NCBI GenBank assembly: GCA_029204225.1
Contig: CM055092.1
Span: forward strand, 100,186,200 to 100,250,199
Source of the DNA: Diphasiastrum complanatum
Lineage: Eukaryota; Streptophyta; Lycopodiopsida; Lycopodiales; Lycopodiaceae
DNA: 64,000 nt
Direction of reading: 5' to 3'
Numbering within the stretch: the first letter of the stretch is position 1; every line of letters begins with the position of its first letter. The notes beneath the pieces were generated by a model. It made no database searches and was not told the origin of the DNA. It saw only the letters and a list, made by a program, of their open reading frames with translations. The position numbers and the translations under genes were made by a program. Of this stretch, positions 31,719 through 44,033 are shown piece after piece.

Positions 31719-32888
31719 ATCATATACGGACTTGATGATATCCCGATCTGAGGTCTATTTTACTGAAAAATTTAGCCCCGTCGAGTTGATCAAACAACTC
31801 GTCTGCCCGAGGCATAGGGTACTTATTCTTTATTGTGACTTTATTGAGGGCTCTGTAATCTACGCAAAGACGCATAGACCCCTCTTTCTTTTTCACCAAT
31901 AGGACTGGTGAGGCCCATGGTGAACTACTGGTCTGAATTTGGCCTTTCCCAAGATAATCTGTTAACTGCCTAGTTATTTCTTCATCCTCTGTTCGGCTGA
32001 CCTGATACGGAGGTTTAGAAACAGGTGCTGTACCTGGTACTAGGTTTATTACATGATCTACCTCTCTGCTAGGTGGCAAACCATGTGGCAAATCTTCAGG
32101 AAAAACATCTTCAAATTTAGACAATAAAGTTTCTAATTTACTGATTTTCTGCCGTATAGAACTAGAAATAGAAATTTTAGGAATAAACTGAAAGTCACAT
32201 AAGAATACCTGATGGTCGTCGTCTCCGATTAGCTGCAGACCATAGGACTGTTGGGAACATCATGCTCCCCATGCAACTGGATCTCTCGGCCTTTATGTTG
32301 AAAGCTGAGGGTGTTCTCCTGATAATTTCTGTGGAGGGAAGGTCCTAAACTGTAGAGCCAATCTCTCCCGAGAACAATGTCTGTACGCAGGTGCATTATC
32401 TGAAAGTTTATTTCATCTTGGTACCCCTGAATACCAAGATTTAAGTTACTTACCATAGTTTCCCAGATTTTCTTATCTTCACCCTTAGCTAATGAAACTA
32501 TGTATCTATGCTGACTAGGTACTTCTGGAAGTTTAAGTTTTTTAACCAGGGTGTAGTTGATGAAATTATGGGTTACCCCATCATCAACCATAACTCTTAC
32601 TGACTGGTTACCAACTTTCCCATGCATACGTACTAGGTCATGCGGCCCAAAGCTGAAGGGTCTCGCTAGCATTGCAGAGGTCAGCTGGCAACAATGTTCA
32701 TGATCTTCATGATACACTTTGATCTCGGAAGCTGCCGAGTCACTGGGGAAACTTACAGTCTGAACAAGATGAACTTGTTTCTTATCTTTTTTAATCTTTT
32801 TTAGTGAAAGGCCCCTTGGGACACTGTCTGACTGGGTGTCCCTTGCCCATACACACAAAGCACAAACGTTCTTGTTTGGCTTTCTCAA
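31719..32888 (-). pseudogene. Aspartic protease and N-terminal reverse transcriptase of the Ty3 element
   Basis: The protease has VMVDDGVTHNFINYTLVKKL and DIVLGRDWLYSLG. The RT N-terminal part follows from 32124: [39 protein letters not shown] and [13 protein letters not shown]. The frame ends at the deletion junction near 31720 before the catalytic aspartates, so no polymerase can be made. A short gap around 32130-32230 carries frame breaks. Confidence 0.9.
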
Positions 32889-33894
32889 AATCTTCTGGTT
32901 TTAAGGGTTGTATGAGTGAAGGGCGTTTCTGAGGAGCTTCACTTTTAAATTTATCTTCTTTCTTTCTGATTAAAAATTTCTTTTTAAATTGAAAGTCTTT
33001 CTGAGGAGGTTGCTCAGAAAGGGGCTGCTGTCTCATCCTCTTCCTACCCACTGAATCATCATAGATTTGAGCATATCTAAGAGCTTGCTCAAGGGTAGTA
33101 GGCGAGTTTCTCTGGACCTCTACTTTATATTCATCTTTGAGGCCTCGGACAAACCCTCTGATTTTCTGATAATCATCCATATTTTTAATCTTTAAAATTG
33201 CTTCTCTATACTGTGAGATATATTGAATTAGGGACTTGTCCATTACTGTTCTTTCCCAGGCTTCCCAGGCTCTATCAAGTTCATTTTCCGGTAGGAATTC
33301 TCTTAGGAGGCTTCTTCAAAGGCCTTCCATGACCGGGGAGTCTGCCCTGTCTCCTGGAGATTTAACCACCACTTATAGGCCATGGGCCCTAAGGAAAGAC
33401 TGGCCTCAATTGCTTGCAAATGGTCAGGGGTCTGTTTAAGAGCATGAATGTTCTTCCATTTGCTGAGGAAGGTTTGTAGAATGTCTGCATTTCTATCCTT
33501 CTCTTCCCCAATAAAAGTAGGAGGTTTTAAAAACTTTAAAGACACTGGGGTGAGACCGCAAAGTCTCACCTGAAATTGATGGAAGTGGAGAAGGGGATAA
33601 CTGAGAAGTGGAGGGAAGGCTTCCTTTCGCGGAACTCAAAATTAAACCTTTGAGTTCAGCGAACGAGTCGTCCACACTGGACTTGAAATTAGCTAATGCC
33701 AACTTCAGTTCATCCACCTCTGTTACCAAGTGGAGAAACTGCTCCTTGGTAACCAGTTCGTTGAGTTCTTCGGCGAACTGTTCCTGTTCTTCCATTTCCA
33801 TAGGTTCTTTCCCTTTACTGTAAGCCAAGGCTTCTGTTTCAAGTTCGTCGATGCCTCTCTCCGGGGGTTGATCAGGTCCCTGAGGAGTGGTCAT
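32791..33894 (-). pseudogene. Gag of the chromodomain Ty3 element
   Basis: The ATG at 33894 opens a Glu-rich leader (MTTPQGPDQPPERG...). The capsid core LGPMAYKWWLNLQETGQTP lies near 33380 and a zinc knuckle CFVCMGKGHPVRQC near 32860. Three different frames are needed, so at least two frameshifts are present (near 33520 and 33270). Confidence 0.85.
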
Positions 33895-33900
33895 TTTCAG

Positions 33901-34774
33901 AACTGAAAGACAGGTACCTTAACTTCTGATAAAAAAAGTCAGAAAGACTAATTTACAACTGTACAAGGGAAAGGAAAGATGACTTAGCTATTTCTGAGGA
34001 CTGTACTTCCAAAGAAAATACGAAGAGGAACCCTCTCAGCTCTTTTACCCAAGATTTCAGACCTGCTGTCCCGGAAAATTCCAGTTTGAAGCTCCAAAAC
34101 GGCGTCAAAATTTCCGGTTCCTTGAGTAGAGTAGCTCGCTGATCTGATTTCAGATGTGGGGCTCCAACAAACCGAGAAAAAACCAGAAAAATACAGGAAG
34201 AAATCCGGAATTTTGATGTCCCTGCCCTCGCTGATTGGACAGCAAGCTGTCTGGCCCGATTTGTCCAAAGTTAGACTCAAAAATCCGCTTGAATATCTGA
34301 TTTGACCTCAGCTGGTAGGTCGTTGGTCTGTAGCAAACAAGTTTGAAGCTCAAACTCCTGAGAAATCTTTAAAACAAGGATGAAATTCCACTTTTTCACT
34401 ACCCTGTCCAGCGCTAGCCCTGCTAGGGAAATTTGCTTTGAAATCCCCTCAAATTTGCTCAGATTTCTCTGGAAAATCAGAGGTAGATAGCTAATTCTAC
34501 AGCGATGGACCTGCTCGCTGGATTCTACTCTAATTCCTTTCTGAAATCTTCAATCAGATCTCTGAAATCAGAGATAGATTGCTGCCTTTCCAGCGATTTA
34601 CCTACATAAGGAATTCTACTTCCTACAACTGTAAATTCTCAGTGAATTTTAAGAGTTTGAAGGCTGCACCTACAACGATTCTCCTCCTCTATTCCTCTCT
34701 AAGAATCTGAGAGATTTTTCCTATCCTCTGATAGCTTTCTCTACTTCTGCTACTAAGCTCCCAAAGATGGAGAT
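33901..34774 (-). other. 5' leader of the chromodomain Ty3 element
   Basis: This non-coding stretch runs between the primer-binding site and gag. It is rich in GATCTGA/TCAGATC words and in TCTGAAATC, with no open frame of note. Confidence 0.6.
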
Positions 34775-34787
34775 GGCTCTGATACCA
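34775..34787 (-). other. Primer-binding site of the chromodomain Ty3 element
   Basis: On the minus strand it reads TGGTATCAGAGCC, one base beyond the LTR end ...CTATTACA. Confidence 0.88.
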
Positions 34788-34788
34788 G

Positions 34789-35146
34789 TGTAATAGATCC
34801 TAACACAACAGTAGGGCAAACACTAACTGATCCACCCAACCTTGCCTACTCCTTGATAGAGAGTAAGCCCCTCCTAGCCCAGTGTGAGGACTGGTAGCAT
34901 GCAACTGCCAAGTGTCGGCCACGTGTCACTGACGTGGCCGACTGCACGTCGAGACCCAACTAGGGGCCCTGTCCTGCTGACAAGGTCCCTAGACTGTGTT
35001 AGGCCCGCCATGGCTATGGACCGTGCTGGGGCACACTACTCACACTGTCTTGCCCTGTTGGTCGTGTACGCTGGACACGACCCTGACTGTGGTATCTGAC
35101 CTATCTGTGTTCTCTAGGGTTCGGCACTAGTCACGAGCTCGGAATA
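34789..35146 (-). repeat. 5' LTR of the chromodomain Ty3 element
   Basis: It is 358 bp, matching 29648-29989 except for scattered substitutions and a 16-bp block near 34965. Its outer tip reads GGAATA where the other LTR has GTAACA. Confidence 0.9.
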
Positions 35147-36519
35147 GATTGGTATGTCCATATGAGATCTTTCTAGATGAGTTTTTCGGCTACAGTTTTT
35201 CAGTTGGGGCCTCTACTATTTCTAGATTTGTTGCTACTGTTTTCATGCATCATGTCTTTTTAGATGATGCATTGATTTCTTGGACCTTCTGGAGTTTTTG
35301 GCATGCTGCTCTTCTCGTGATATGGGCCTTGAGGGTACCGTGTGCCATTGCTACTTCTCATTCATGGGTCTTATGGATACCTTGGGCTTTTGACCATGCT
35401 CGTGCACATTTTTCCATTTTAGCTATCCTTTGTCAGGATGATCTCTTTATGCTCCATGTTTCTTGGCATATCGTTTGCTTTTCCATGCTATTACAACGTG
35501 CCTGTCATCCTGCTTATGTTCCTACTCCTTGGTGCTGGTCTTCTGATGCTGCTATCTTTTCTTGGGCACCTATATCACTGAGTTTGCACATATGGTTGAT
35601 GGTTACGTGTGCGCGCTCTTTTCCAGTTTTCTTATTGGCTTCCCGTTGCTGATGCAGTTCTACCTTCTCAGGCTTTTTGGATACCTTGGTATGATGTCCC
35701 TATCTTATGGGCTGATCCTCTACTGTCTTGGGCATTACGGATACCTTGGCATTCCTGGTTGGTGCCTAGTTCCTTGGCATTCCTGGTTGTTCCATATTGC
35801 TTGGTTTCAGATGACGCGGCCGAGATGTTCCCTTCGTCGCCATGATGTTGATCCTGAGCTGTTCCCTTTCTTACCAGCTGCCATTCACCAGGTTCACCTT
35901 CACCATAGTCTACGCTGCCGACAGATTCAATTTTTGATCTAGTGGGATGGTCGTCCTGGTTGAGGAGGCCACATGGGAGCCTATTGATGTCTTTTATCAT
36001 ACACCATCACTTACAGATCAGGATCGTGCTCTTGCTGCACTTGTTGATTCCTCTACATCAGATGTTGCTCTGGTTGTTGATGCACTAGGGCTTGCTGCTG
36101 TTTGATCCAGTTTCTTTTCGGCAGTTGGGTATTTTTTTTGTGTCGAGGAGAGTTATGGACTCGGCTCATTACATTCGCCACATCCATTTACATTTACTTT
36201 CTTTATGCATAAGCAGGCCTTGGGCCCTTTTTTATTCATTATTGACACGTAGATGGTTGGCCTTGGGCCTTATTAATCATTATTTGGACATTTGGACATA
36301 TTACTGGAGAGTGGGGGCCTTCCTGGAGGGCGCATTATTATCCCTCCTAGTTGGGCCCTAACCATTGTAGGGAATCTGTGTCATTTGTTACTCAGCTGAT
36401 GATATTGATCTCTCTCTTTAGCCTCCTTAATCTCTCTTTCCTGCTTTCTAGGGTTAAGTCTTGCTTATGTGATGCTTTCATAGCTTAGCTCTAGATCAGT
36501 TTTGGTTGCATTCGTAACT
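35147..36519 (+). mobile_element. Pol-less Ty3-like element, copy 2, right part with LTR
   Basis: The first kilobase repeats words such as GGATACCTTGG and TGGCATTCCTGGTTG and is full of stops. It includes the chromodomain end VEEATWEPIDVFYHTPSL (about 35955-36010), matching 19030-19356. The LTR at 36151-36519 starts AGTTATGGACTCGG and ends TTCGTAACT, the same tips as the young copy, but is shortened to 369 bp. The copy is clearly older than 18541-23801. Confidence 0.87.
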
Positions 36520-36668
36520 TTGGCAAACATTATGATTTCTTCACTTTCTTTTGCTATCCTGTCATAAAGGATATTGGAAATACAGCCTTTCTCGATATGG
36601 AAAAAGCTTAAAATATCAGAGTTGATGCTCTCTTCTGTATTTGTGGTTTTTTTTTGATGATTATTGTT

Positions 36669-36669
36669 T

Positions 36670-36732
<63 letters not shown>
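36669..36732. repeat. (TG)n(AG)n compound microsatellite
   Basis: About 24 bases of TG repeats pass directly into about 38 bases of AG repeats, 55 bp before the first visible metaxin exon. Confidence 0.95.
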
Positions 36733-36733
<1 letters not shown>

Positions 36734-36788
36734 GAGATCGAGAGATCTGAAAAAGTGATTTTTGGATGATTTGGCGTGTTTCTGGCAG

Positions 36789-39700
36789 AGGACCTTCCTA
36801 TTCTTGAATATGGACTTTATGCTGCGTTTTCTAGTGAAACTGGTGGCATTGAAGGTTTTTTGAAGAACGAAAAGATTGCAGACTTGGACTCAGGCTTGAC
36901 AGATTCAGAGAAGTTAGACCTTCAGGTTTACAAAGCACTAACAACTTCATGGCTGGCAGATGCAACACTATGTGAGCTGTGGTCAAAAGACAATGATGCA
37001 ATTGCAAGGGAGGTGTATTTCTCATCACTTCCCTGGCCGATATCCAAGATACTGAATTGGAAGATGCATCGATCAGCTTTCCAAAAGCTTGGTATCACAG
37101 CTGAGAATGCTTCTTATAGAAAAACAGAGGTGGGTATTTTTGTGGGGCATTAATGGTGGTTGTAACTTTCTATCTAGAAATTTTATCAGCCCATCCGTGG
37201 TGTGGAGGTGCAGTGTGCTTGGATTGAGGGCCTCACCCAAGTCAGATGGGCCAAAGGCCTATCTAACTTGCCATCAAAAACATGTCTGTACACAACTCTC
37301 TGATTCTGTGTTTGATTTCAACATCTAATGATTGAAATGTTTCCGATGGCAGATTTTGAGCAAAGCCACAGCAGCTTACGAAGCCCTTGCCTTAAGGCTT
37401 GGAGATCAGAAATATTTTTTTGAATCAAAGTGAGAGCATGTACTTTACCATACTTGAATGCAGACTGACTCAGTATTTCTCCTGTTTGGCCGATGCCAGC
37501 ATGCAATCTTAATGGTTGGGATTATCTAAGATTTGACATCCATCTATGTTCCTTATTGGCAGGCCGACAAGTCTTGATGCAGTTGTTTTAGGCCACATTC
37601 TGTTTCATCTTCATGCTCCATTGGTAATTTGGAACTTTGTCTGAGCAATTCACTGCTTTTGGTTTGTGGTTCTAACAAGCTCTAATGTAATTTTTATCTT
37701 TATCAGTACTTTATCAGTAGTTTCTTATAGATAGAAGTTATGAGCAAAACCAGCAAGAGAACCTTGAGCTATCAAGTTTTTAGGTTACACCATTCGTGGT
37801 AAAGCCATTCTACTAATGTATTTTCATTGAGGCTATGGATAGGAGGAAGATGATGTGCGTGGATCATAGTTGCCCAGAAACGCGTTTCTGGGAAAAAACG
37901 TTTCTAGAAACGCATTTCTGGATCCAGAATTGCTGATAATTCTTTTTGGAACTTTATAATTTCATCTTTCATCACTATCCCAACTAGTACACAAAAAATC
38001 CTATATGTATTTTCCATATGCTCTTTTTCAAAGGAGCTATATATTGTTTGAAATTCATAGATCTTATGGAATAAACAACTTTCAAGCTATGGCTTTAGTG
38101 AGGATTTGATGAAAAGTGCAAAATCATCGCTTAGTCTATAAGTGAGAGATGTATGAGAACCTTTTCTTCTTCCATTTGTTTCAATTAACTCAAAACAATC
38201 CTAATCAATCTCTGTTATTGGAGCAAATTTCAATCTAGATATGTGGAGGTAAGAATCAGGGTCAACAATCTGCTGATAAAAACATTGTACAATACTTAGT
38301 TGCCCGTTCCGGAATGGAATGCGTTCTGGAAGGTGTTCCGTTCCGGAATGGGACCATAAAAAAAAATAAAACAATACTTTTTTTTACAAAGGGAAAAAAA
38401 ACCATATCCTGAGCTCTCAACCTTAGAATTCAGAATGATCTAAACCATATGAAGAATCTACCTCATTCTCTACCTGAGTAAATCTAGCTTTGAGGCAGGT
38501 TAATTTGGTTCTAGTTTAACTATCTACCAATGGAAGATTTATCTCTATTTCTACAGTAGCTCTATCTCTATAGAATGATTGTGTCTTAATAATAGACCAC
38601 AAGTAATTCCAATTTCTATTTAGAATGATTCTTGCCTGATCCATTCAATAGCTCTAAACCTTAGTCTATAGTGATCCAAATCTTGCCTGAAACTATAATA
38701 TTCATAGTAGCTCTGAACCTTAGTTTAGAATGATCCTCTGAACACAGTCCATGACTAAATGTATATAAATACATCATCCTGTAAATAGGTATCTCTGACA
38801 ATGCACTCAACACTCTATCTCACATAGATTAAAAAGTTGAACAGTCAATCCTGAGAACTATAGTGTTCTTTCGCAACTAATCAAAACTAGTCTCCAACTC
38901 TATCAGTATAGGTCACTCACGATCCGCCATAGATTGGATACAAATAGATATTAGTTTAGTTTGATAGATCTTTGATAGATATTAGTTTTGCAGAAGTCGT
39001 GGGCGAGCAGGGTCATATATCCGCCATAGTTTTAGTTCACAGGGTCCATGGCGGATATTATCTATTTGGACTGCTGGTAGATCTTTGATAGATATCAGTT
39101 TTGCAGAAGTCATGGGCCAGCAGGGTCAGATATCAAATTTTTTATAATTACATTAACTTGTTCTGGCACAGTATGTTCCGGAACGTACGGAACGGAACGT
39201 TCGGAACGGGCTTCTAAGGTACAATAAATGATTGCACTGGAAGGCTAGGAATAGGGAGCATTTTGGGCACATTCACAATTTTAGGGTTTAGGGTTTTGTG
39301 TATAATGTTGAAAAGAAAAGGGAAGTATAGAGGAAGGAGAGAATCCAACTTAGTTACATCTGTCAGTGTGAATGTCTGCCACTTGTCATTTTTTGGACGC
39401 TCGAGAAGATCTTCAAGCATTAACTGGAGGTTATTTGTGGAACCATGGTCATGACCATTGTGGGGATAAGCTTTTGAGTACACGAGCACCCATCAAGGTA
39501 ATGCCTTCAAGGTACACACAGGCACACATACCATGATACCTGGAATCCTGCTGTAACATGACAAGCCATTTTGAATTTTTATCCGTGACAGAATCCAACA
39601 GGAATTGATGCACCTAAACTGGGATATTGGCCACAAATATAAAAATATAAAAAAAAACATTTCCCTCATTTCAGAAACAGGATCCAGAAATGCGTTCCCC

Positions 39701-40974
39701 ATTTCTGAATGCATTTCTAGAAATGCAATGCAACTATGGCATGGATCAATTATGTCTTGGTATTTGGGTCATAAATTGAGAAATCCCGGTGAAGTTTTGT
39801 TAAGTTTATTGTTCTCTGAATTTTCGAGGATAAAGTTTCAGACTTATCATCTGAACTATTGGAGGGAACCTTATATAGTCTTTCTGCTGATAAGTTTGGA
39901 TGTACGACTTAATGATTCTAACAGGCCTCAGCATGAGAATAATGGTCCTTAATATCGTCTACTTCAATCTTTAGTAGTGGCTGTTGCATAGAACCCACGG
40001 TTCTCAGAACCGTGGGAGGAACCGTACCACGGTTCCTTGAACCGTGGTACAGTTCCTCTATTTAATTAATTAATTAATCAATGAATTAACTAATTACCAA
40101 ATTCACAGATGTCACAGATGATTTCATACTGTTCACAGATGATACAGATTTCACATGATGTACAGATGATTTGACAGATGATACAGATGATTTCACAGAT
40201 GGTTTCACAGAATTCACAGATTTCACAGATTATTTCACAGATTTCACAGATGATTGACAGATTTCACAGATGATTTCACAGAATTCACAGATTTCACAGA
40301 TTTTGAAGTATTTGTATCTTCAAGAGAGTGATAGGTATACATGACAGTGACAAGTATTCTTAGTCATTGCTTTGCACGTTCATGTTAACATCTTGAGTAT
40401 GGCACGTATTTCTTTTGATTTGTAGGAGAATCCAACCTTGAAGGATGAAATACAGAAACACAAAAACCTTGTCATGTATGCAGAAGTGCATAAAGCTGAA
40501 TTATTGGCAAATTCAATTCCATCGTTTTCTTACTTCAGCCCTGCACCTGCTTCAGCATCCACGAGTACATCAGCCAGCAGGTCAACCGGTAGGTCTTTTC
40601 CTTCACAAGTGATATCATCTTTGTGATTATCACATGTAGTGTTTTGTTTTTGAAATGAGTGTTTTAAACCCAATTCTGTTCATCATAAAAGAGTTTGCTT
40701 TCAATGCAGTGTCTTGTTTTCACATTTTGCCTGTGACATACACTCACACAGGTACTAATTTTGTTGAAAACTAATTTGCAAAACAGCATCCACAAGCACT
40801 GCTGCGACAAGTGAGAAAACCCAAAAAAAAGCTGACATCAAAGATGCGATCTTCAAGAAGAGGGCGAGATATTTTGTGCTGACTCAGCTTGCTGTGGTCA
40901 TCTTGTATGTAGTCTTGACAGGCATTCGTTATGAGGAAGAAACTATAGAAGATGACAATAACGACGACGACTAA
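36789..40974 (+). CDS. Plant metaxin (mitochondrial outer-membrane GST-like protein), 5' exon(s) not in view
   Basis: Exons with clean GT/AG borders and matching phases are 36789-37129, 37353-37429, 37563-37623, 40426-40588 and 40787-40974. The product aligns by recall with plant metaxin: KALTTSWLADATLCELW, SLPWPISKILNWKM, LGITAENA, AAYEALALRLGDQKYFFES, PTSLDAVVLGHILFHLH and KHKNLVMYAEVHKAEL. A Ser/Ala/Thr-rich linker and a single membrane segment (about FVLTQLAVVILYVVLTG) follow, with an acidic tail ending NNDDD, as expected for a tail-anchored outer-membrane protein. Metaxins act with the sorting/import machinery for beta-barrel proteins. The first exon starts in phase with two bases left over, so at least one upstream exon encoding roughly 50 residues is missing. 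Intron 3 (37624-40425) holds nested hAT elements. The visible coding exons have no stop or frameshift. Confidence 0.85.
37865..39738. mobile_element. Non-autonomous hAT element (1.87 kb) in a metaxin intron
   Basis: It starts CATAGTTGCCCAGAAACGCG and ends with GCAACTATG. Target duplications are GCGTGGAT (37857-37864) and GCATGGAT (39739-39746), differing by one CpG transition. The ends carry palindromic words GTTTCTAGAAACG and CATTTCTAGAAATG and GGATCCAGAA near both tips. It has no coding capacity and contains a second hAT element at 38295-39218. Confidence 0.88.
38295..39218. mobile_element. Non-autonomous hAT element (924 bp) nested in the previous one
   Basis: The left tip is CTTAGTTGCCCGTTCC and the right tip, inverted, is CTTAGAAGCCCGTTCC. 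Exact 8-bp target duplications GTACAATA lie at 38287-38294 and 39219-39226. Subterminal words are GTTCCGGAATG and GTTCCGGAACG. Inside, a repeat of about 65 bp (GATAGATCTTTGATAGATAT... GCAGGGTCA) occurs twice, near 38960 and 39070. No ORF. Confidence 0.92.
39987..40070 (+). mobile_element. hAT-like left end with GGTTC/GAACC palindromes
   Basis: It begins CATAGAACCCACGGTTC, continues GAACCGTGGGAGGAACCGT and repeats CCACGGTTC...GAACCGTGG. The CATAG tip matches the other hAT ends here. No right end with a matching GGCTGTTG duplication is visible, so it is a fragment or a strongly rearranged element. Confidence 0.5.
40097..40313. repeat. TTCACAGATGA-type tandem repeat
   Basis: About 20 irregular units of CACAGAT with TTT, GATGA or AAT spacers fill 215 bp just inside the hAT-like end and about 110 bp before metaxin exon 40426. 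Confidence 0.9.
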
Positions 40975-41123
40975 GCTCAAGTCTGTCCGTCCTAGCTGGG
41001 GTCATACTTATGCAACAAGTTAGCTCATGGGATGAACTGAGCTGGAGTGTTACCATTGAGTTAGTTTACAAAGATTTCTTAAAGATGGTCAGCTTTTGAA
41101 TATATGAGATATGAAACTATTGT

Positions 41124-41129
41124 AATAAA
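41124..41129 (+). terminator. Probable polyadenylation signal of metaxin
   Basis: AATAAA occurs 150 bases after the metaxin stop (TAA 40972-40974). It is a plausible near-upstream element; the cleavage site cannot be placed. Confidence 0.5.
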
Positions 41130-44009
41130 GTTGCAATCTTTAGTCTTTGTAGCAGTTTTGCCGCTCTTTTTGGATTACAGATCTCCTGCTTCTCTTGGAC
41201 AACCTAATAAGAAAAATTTCATAGTGATGGAGAGAATCTTTATGAACACCCACCAATGGTCCATGAGGTCAATTGCAGCATTACATTGTATACTAAGAGC
41301 GGTATGCTATGCAACTAAATTTGTCACTTAACAAGGGTAATGCCATACATTTTGTGATTTACTTATTGTCGTGCTGAATTGATAAAAAACAAAACAGAAC
41401 TGACTGAAGAAGATCACATAGGTTGTAGGAAAACGATAATAAGCATTTACAATTTTAAAGATAAAACTTGAGATTTAGGTAGGTACTTAAAGTGCTGACA
41501 AAAAAAGTGGCATTGGAATAAGAGTCGCTGATCAGCCTCCAACTTCACAACGAAGGGCCTCAGCTTGTAATCTAGTTGCTTTATCAATTCAATTGTGTGT
41601 CGAGCGTACAAACATATTTGCTGTGTTATACCTTTAAAAATTACAATGTAATTGCACAAAACATCTCGCAGATATCAAAGATAGCGATAAACCAATTCCC
41701 TCAGCCCCCGCCCCCATGCTCAGGGGAAAATAGAAGACGTACAAAGGCTGAACCCATGAAAAAACAAAAATATGGAAGCAGCTGGAAGCAGCAGGGACGT
41801 GTTTTCTAAGACACAGGGAGTACAGGCACCTTCCAGATGCACAGTTTAGAGTTCATAGTCAGCAGATTGATATTAGCAGTATGCATGGCAGAGCAACAAG
41901 TTCAAATGATCAGGACTAATTCCGTTAGGTGATGCAAGTTTGTATGGGTGCGGCGACGAATTTGAGGAAAGTGAACAGAGCCTTCGACCTTGTATGGTTG
42001 ATTGTGGTGTGGCTACAACCGTGTTTTTTGTTTATGTGGGTTGGAACATCCCTGGACCTCAAGTAATGCTATAAAAAACATGCTGACTTTGAAAATATTG
42101 GACCATTTTCAATAGCTGCCACAAGGAAATCTTTCCAAACTTGAACTGCAGATAGTTTTCTGCCTATAGACAACTATTGTGGTGTAAGTCGACCCCATTT
42201 ATTTCCAAACATACTGCATTGAGTGTTTGCATACTTTGGATTGTTTTGAGCACGTTCAGAACTCTCCTAGAACCCTTAGGGAACACATTAATAATATGTC
42301 CCTGTTTTGTACGTAGCTTGATTCTTTTGCATCTTCAGTAGTAGCCTCAGACTTGAAAGTTGATCAATTGTACTTGCGAAACCTCAATGATGAAACTTTA
42401 AATGAGCATGGTTTGTAAGGTTCAATATCTGAATGAATAAAATGCTTCATACGTCATAATCTGATGTGCTATATTAGATGTTCAATGAAATGGTCCCTTC
42501 CTTTTGCTACAATTTTTGCACTTGACAGCATTGATGGTTTAGAAGTTCTGGGTTGATCTACTTTTAATCCCCATCATGATTTTGTTATGTTATCTTGGAA
42601 ATATATTCTTCTCTTCACAGGGCTATGGGTATCTCAACTAGAATTTTGTGTGGCTTCCCTGCATGTCAAAGCAGGTGTTCTCTGGAAGCTCAATGCTTGT
42701 TAACTGAAATTCTGTAGCATGTTTGTCACAACCTGCTTCTCAAATCCCACCTTGTACTACTTTGAATGTTCCAGCAAATCTTTGTCGACCCTTCATTTGG
42801 AGGATGGATGGCATAACGATTATCCCTATATTGTTTCCCATGAGGAAGTCTCCTTCTCTTGCTCTTACAAATGTACTAGGTATCTTTCATGAGGAGGCTG
42901 GCTATCAATGGTAGCAGTCCGAGCCACGGGACAGTAGCCAGTCATTGGATGAAGGATACCTAACATATCAGCTGGAGGTGGCCTTTTTTGTGAGGCTTTG
43001 CTATGGCCTGTAATCAGGCTCTTCTTGGCCAGCCAAAACATGCATGTTTATGTTTTTTCCTTTCACAATTGCTATGTGTCTCCATGTCCGGCTTCTACTC
43101 TCACCATTTGGCAATTATCCATGCAAGGACAATCTCATGCTGGTTCTAAAGAAACTGATCAATTGTGTGCATTGCGATGTAAAAAGGGATCTAGCATGTT
43201 ATAGAAAAGATTGGCCTAATGAAAAGCATCTAACCAAATTACTTGCAATCCATGAAATTGAGAATTAGTTTGATATAGCCTCCTTATGTGGCATGCTGGC
43301 TTCCGAGAAATGTCCAGGCCAAAAATGATTGATGTACCCAGGCCTTTGTGGTATAACACCAACCGTCAATGACTATCCCTATATTCCTAGATACTTTAGT
43401 ACATGTAAGGCTAACAAGTTTCACTTACATTTTAATAGCTAAACACTTGCTCACTTTCACAACTCTTGGTGAGAATTTTAAAGCTTGCTAAAGATTAGCT
43501 TCATATATCACCACCTCAAATTCATACCCTTAGTATCATACAAGTCAAATAGATGAACTTGGATGGGATTGAAACTTATCTACGTGGATCAAAATGGTTA
43601 TTTAGAGTCATTATCTTGTCACTATATGCCAAAGGGGCGTACAAGCTTCATTAGAGAAGAAAGATAAAGTAACACGAGTTATTAAATCACACACACATTG
43701 GTATAAGCATATAATCATTATGGGAGAAATAAAAAAGATTTAGCATCATTATAGATTACTTTTTGAAGTAGTTGGAACTAGAAAACTATAAGTTCATCAT
43801 GAAGATCTAAAAAATGATTCACTTTTGTGTTTTGAATCAATGTGATTTGAAGATTTATAAAACATATATATGATGCCAAAGCTAGCTAAAAGTATGGTAA
43901 AGCAACAAACTAGGATCAATTTTAAAAAAAGTGTCACGTAGCAATTCATATAGTCAATGGAAATACCAAAAAAAAAAAAATTTATCGATTTGAGCTCATA
44001 TGAATTTAG
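41130..44009. other. Intergenic AT-rich region without recognised genes
   Basis: Short ORFs on both strands have no family signal and no splice support. I see no LTR, transposon tip or RNA gene. Old, unrecognisable repeats are likely. Confidence 0.5.
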
Positions 44010-44033
44010 TCATGCATACATAGAAACATAACA

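Larger units (their letters stand above)
29648..35146 (-). mobile_element. Chromodomain Ty3 retrotransposon with internal pol deletion
   Basis: LTRs lie at 29648-29989 (342 bp) and 34789-35146 (358 bp, with a 16-bp length difference and a mutated outer tip). Target duplications GATTG are at 29643-29647 and 35147-35151. On the minus strand the order is LTR, primer-binding site, gag, protease, partial RT, RNase H end, integrase, chromodomain, LTR, typical of chromoviruses. The deletion joins RT at SGYHQVRI to the end of RNase H, removing the catalytic YxDD region. Confidence 0.93.

Noticed and set aside
35149-35652. 167-codon ORF as a novel gene
   Set aside because: It lies inside copy 2 of the pol-less Ty3 family between the target duplication GATTG and the LTR.
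36529-36788. Search for the missing first metaxin exon just upstream of 36789
   Set aside because: No frame encodes the expected metaxin N-terminus; the stretch is AT-rich and contains a microsatellite.
39280-39300. TTTAGGGTTTAGGG, plant telomere-like repeat
   Set aside because: Only about two units, inside a hAT element; too short to indicate telomeric or interstitial telomere DNA.
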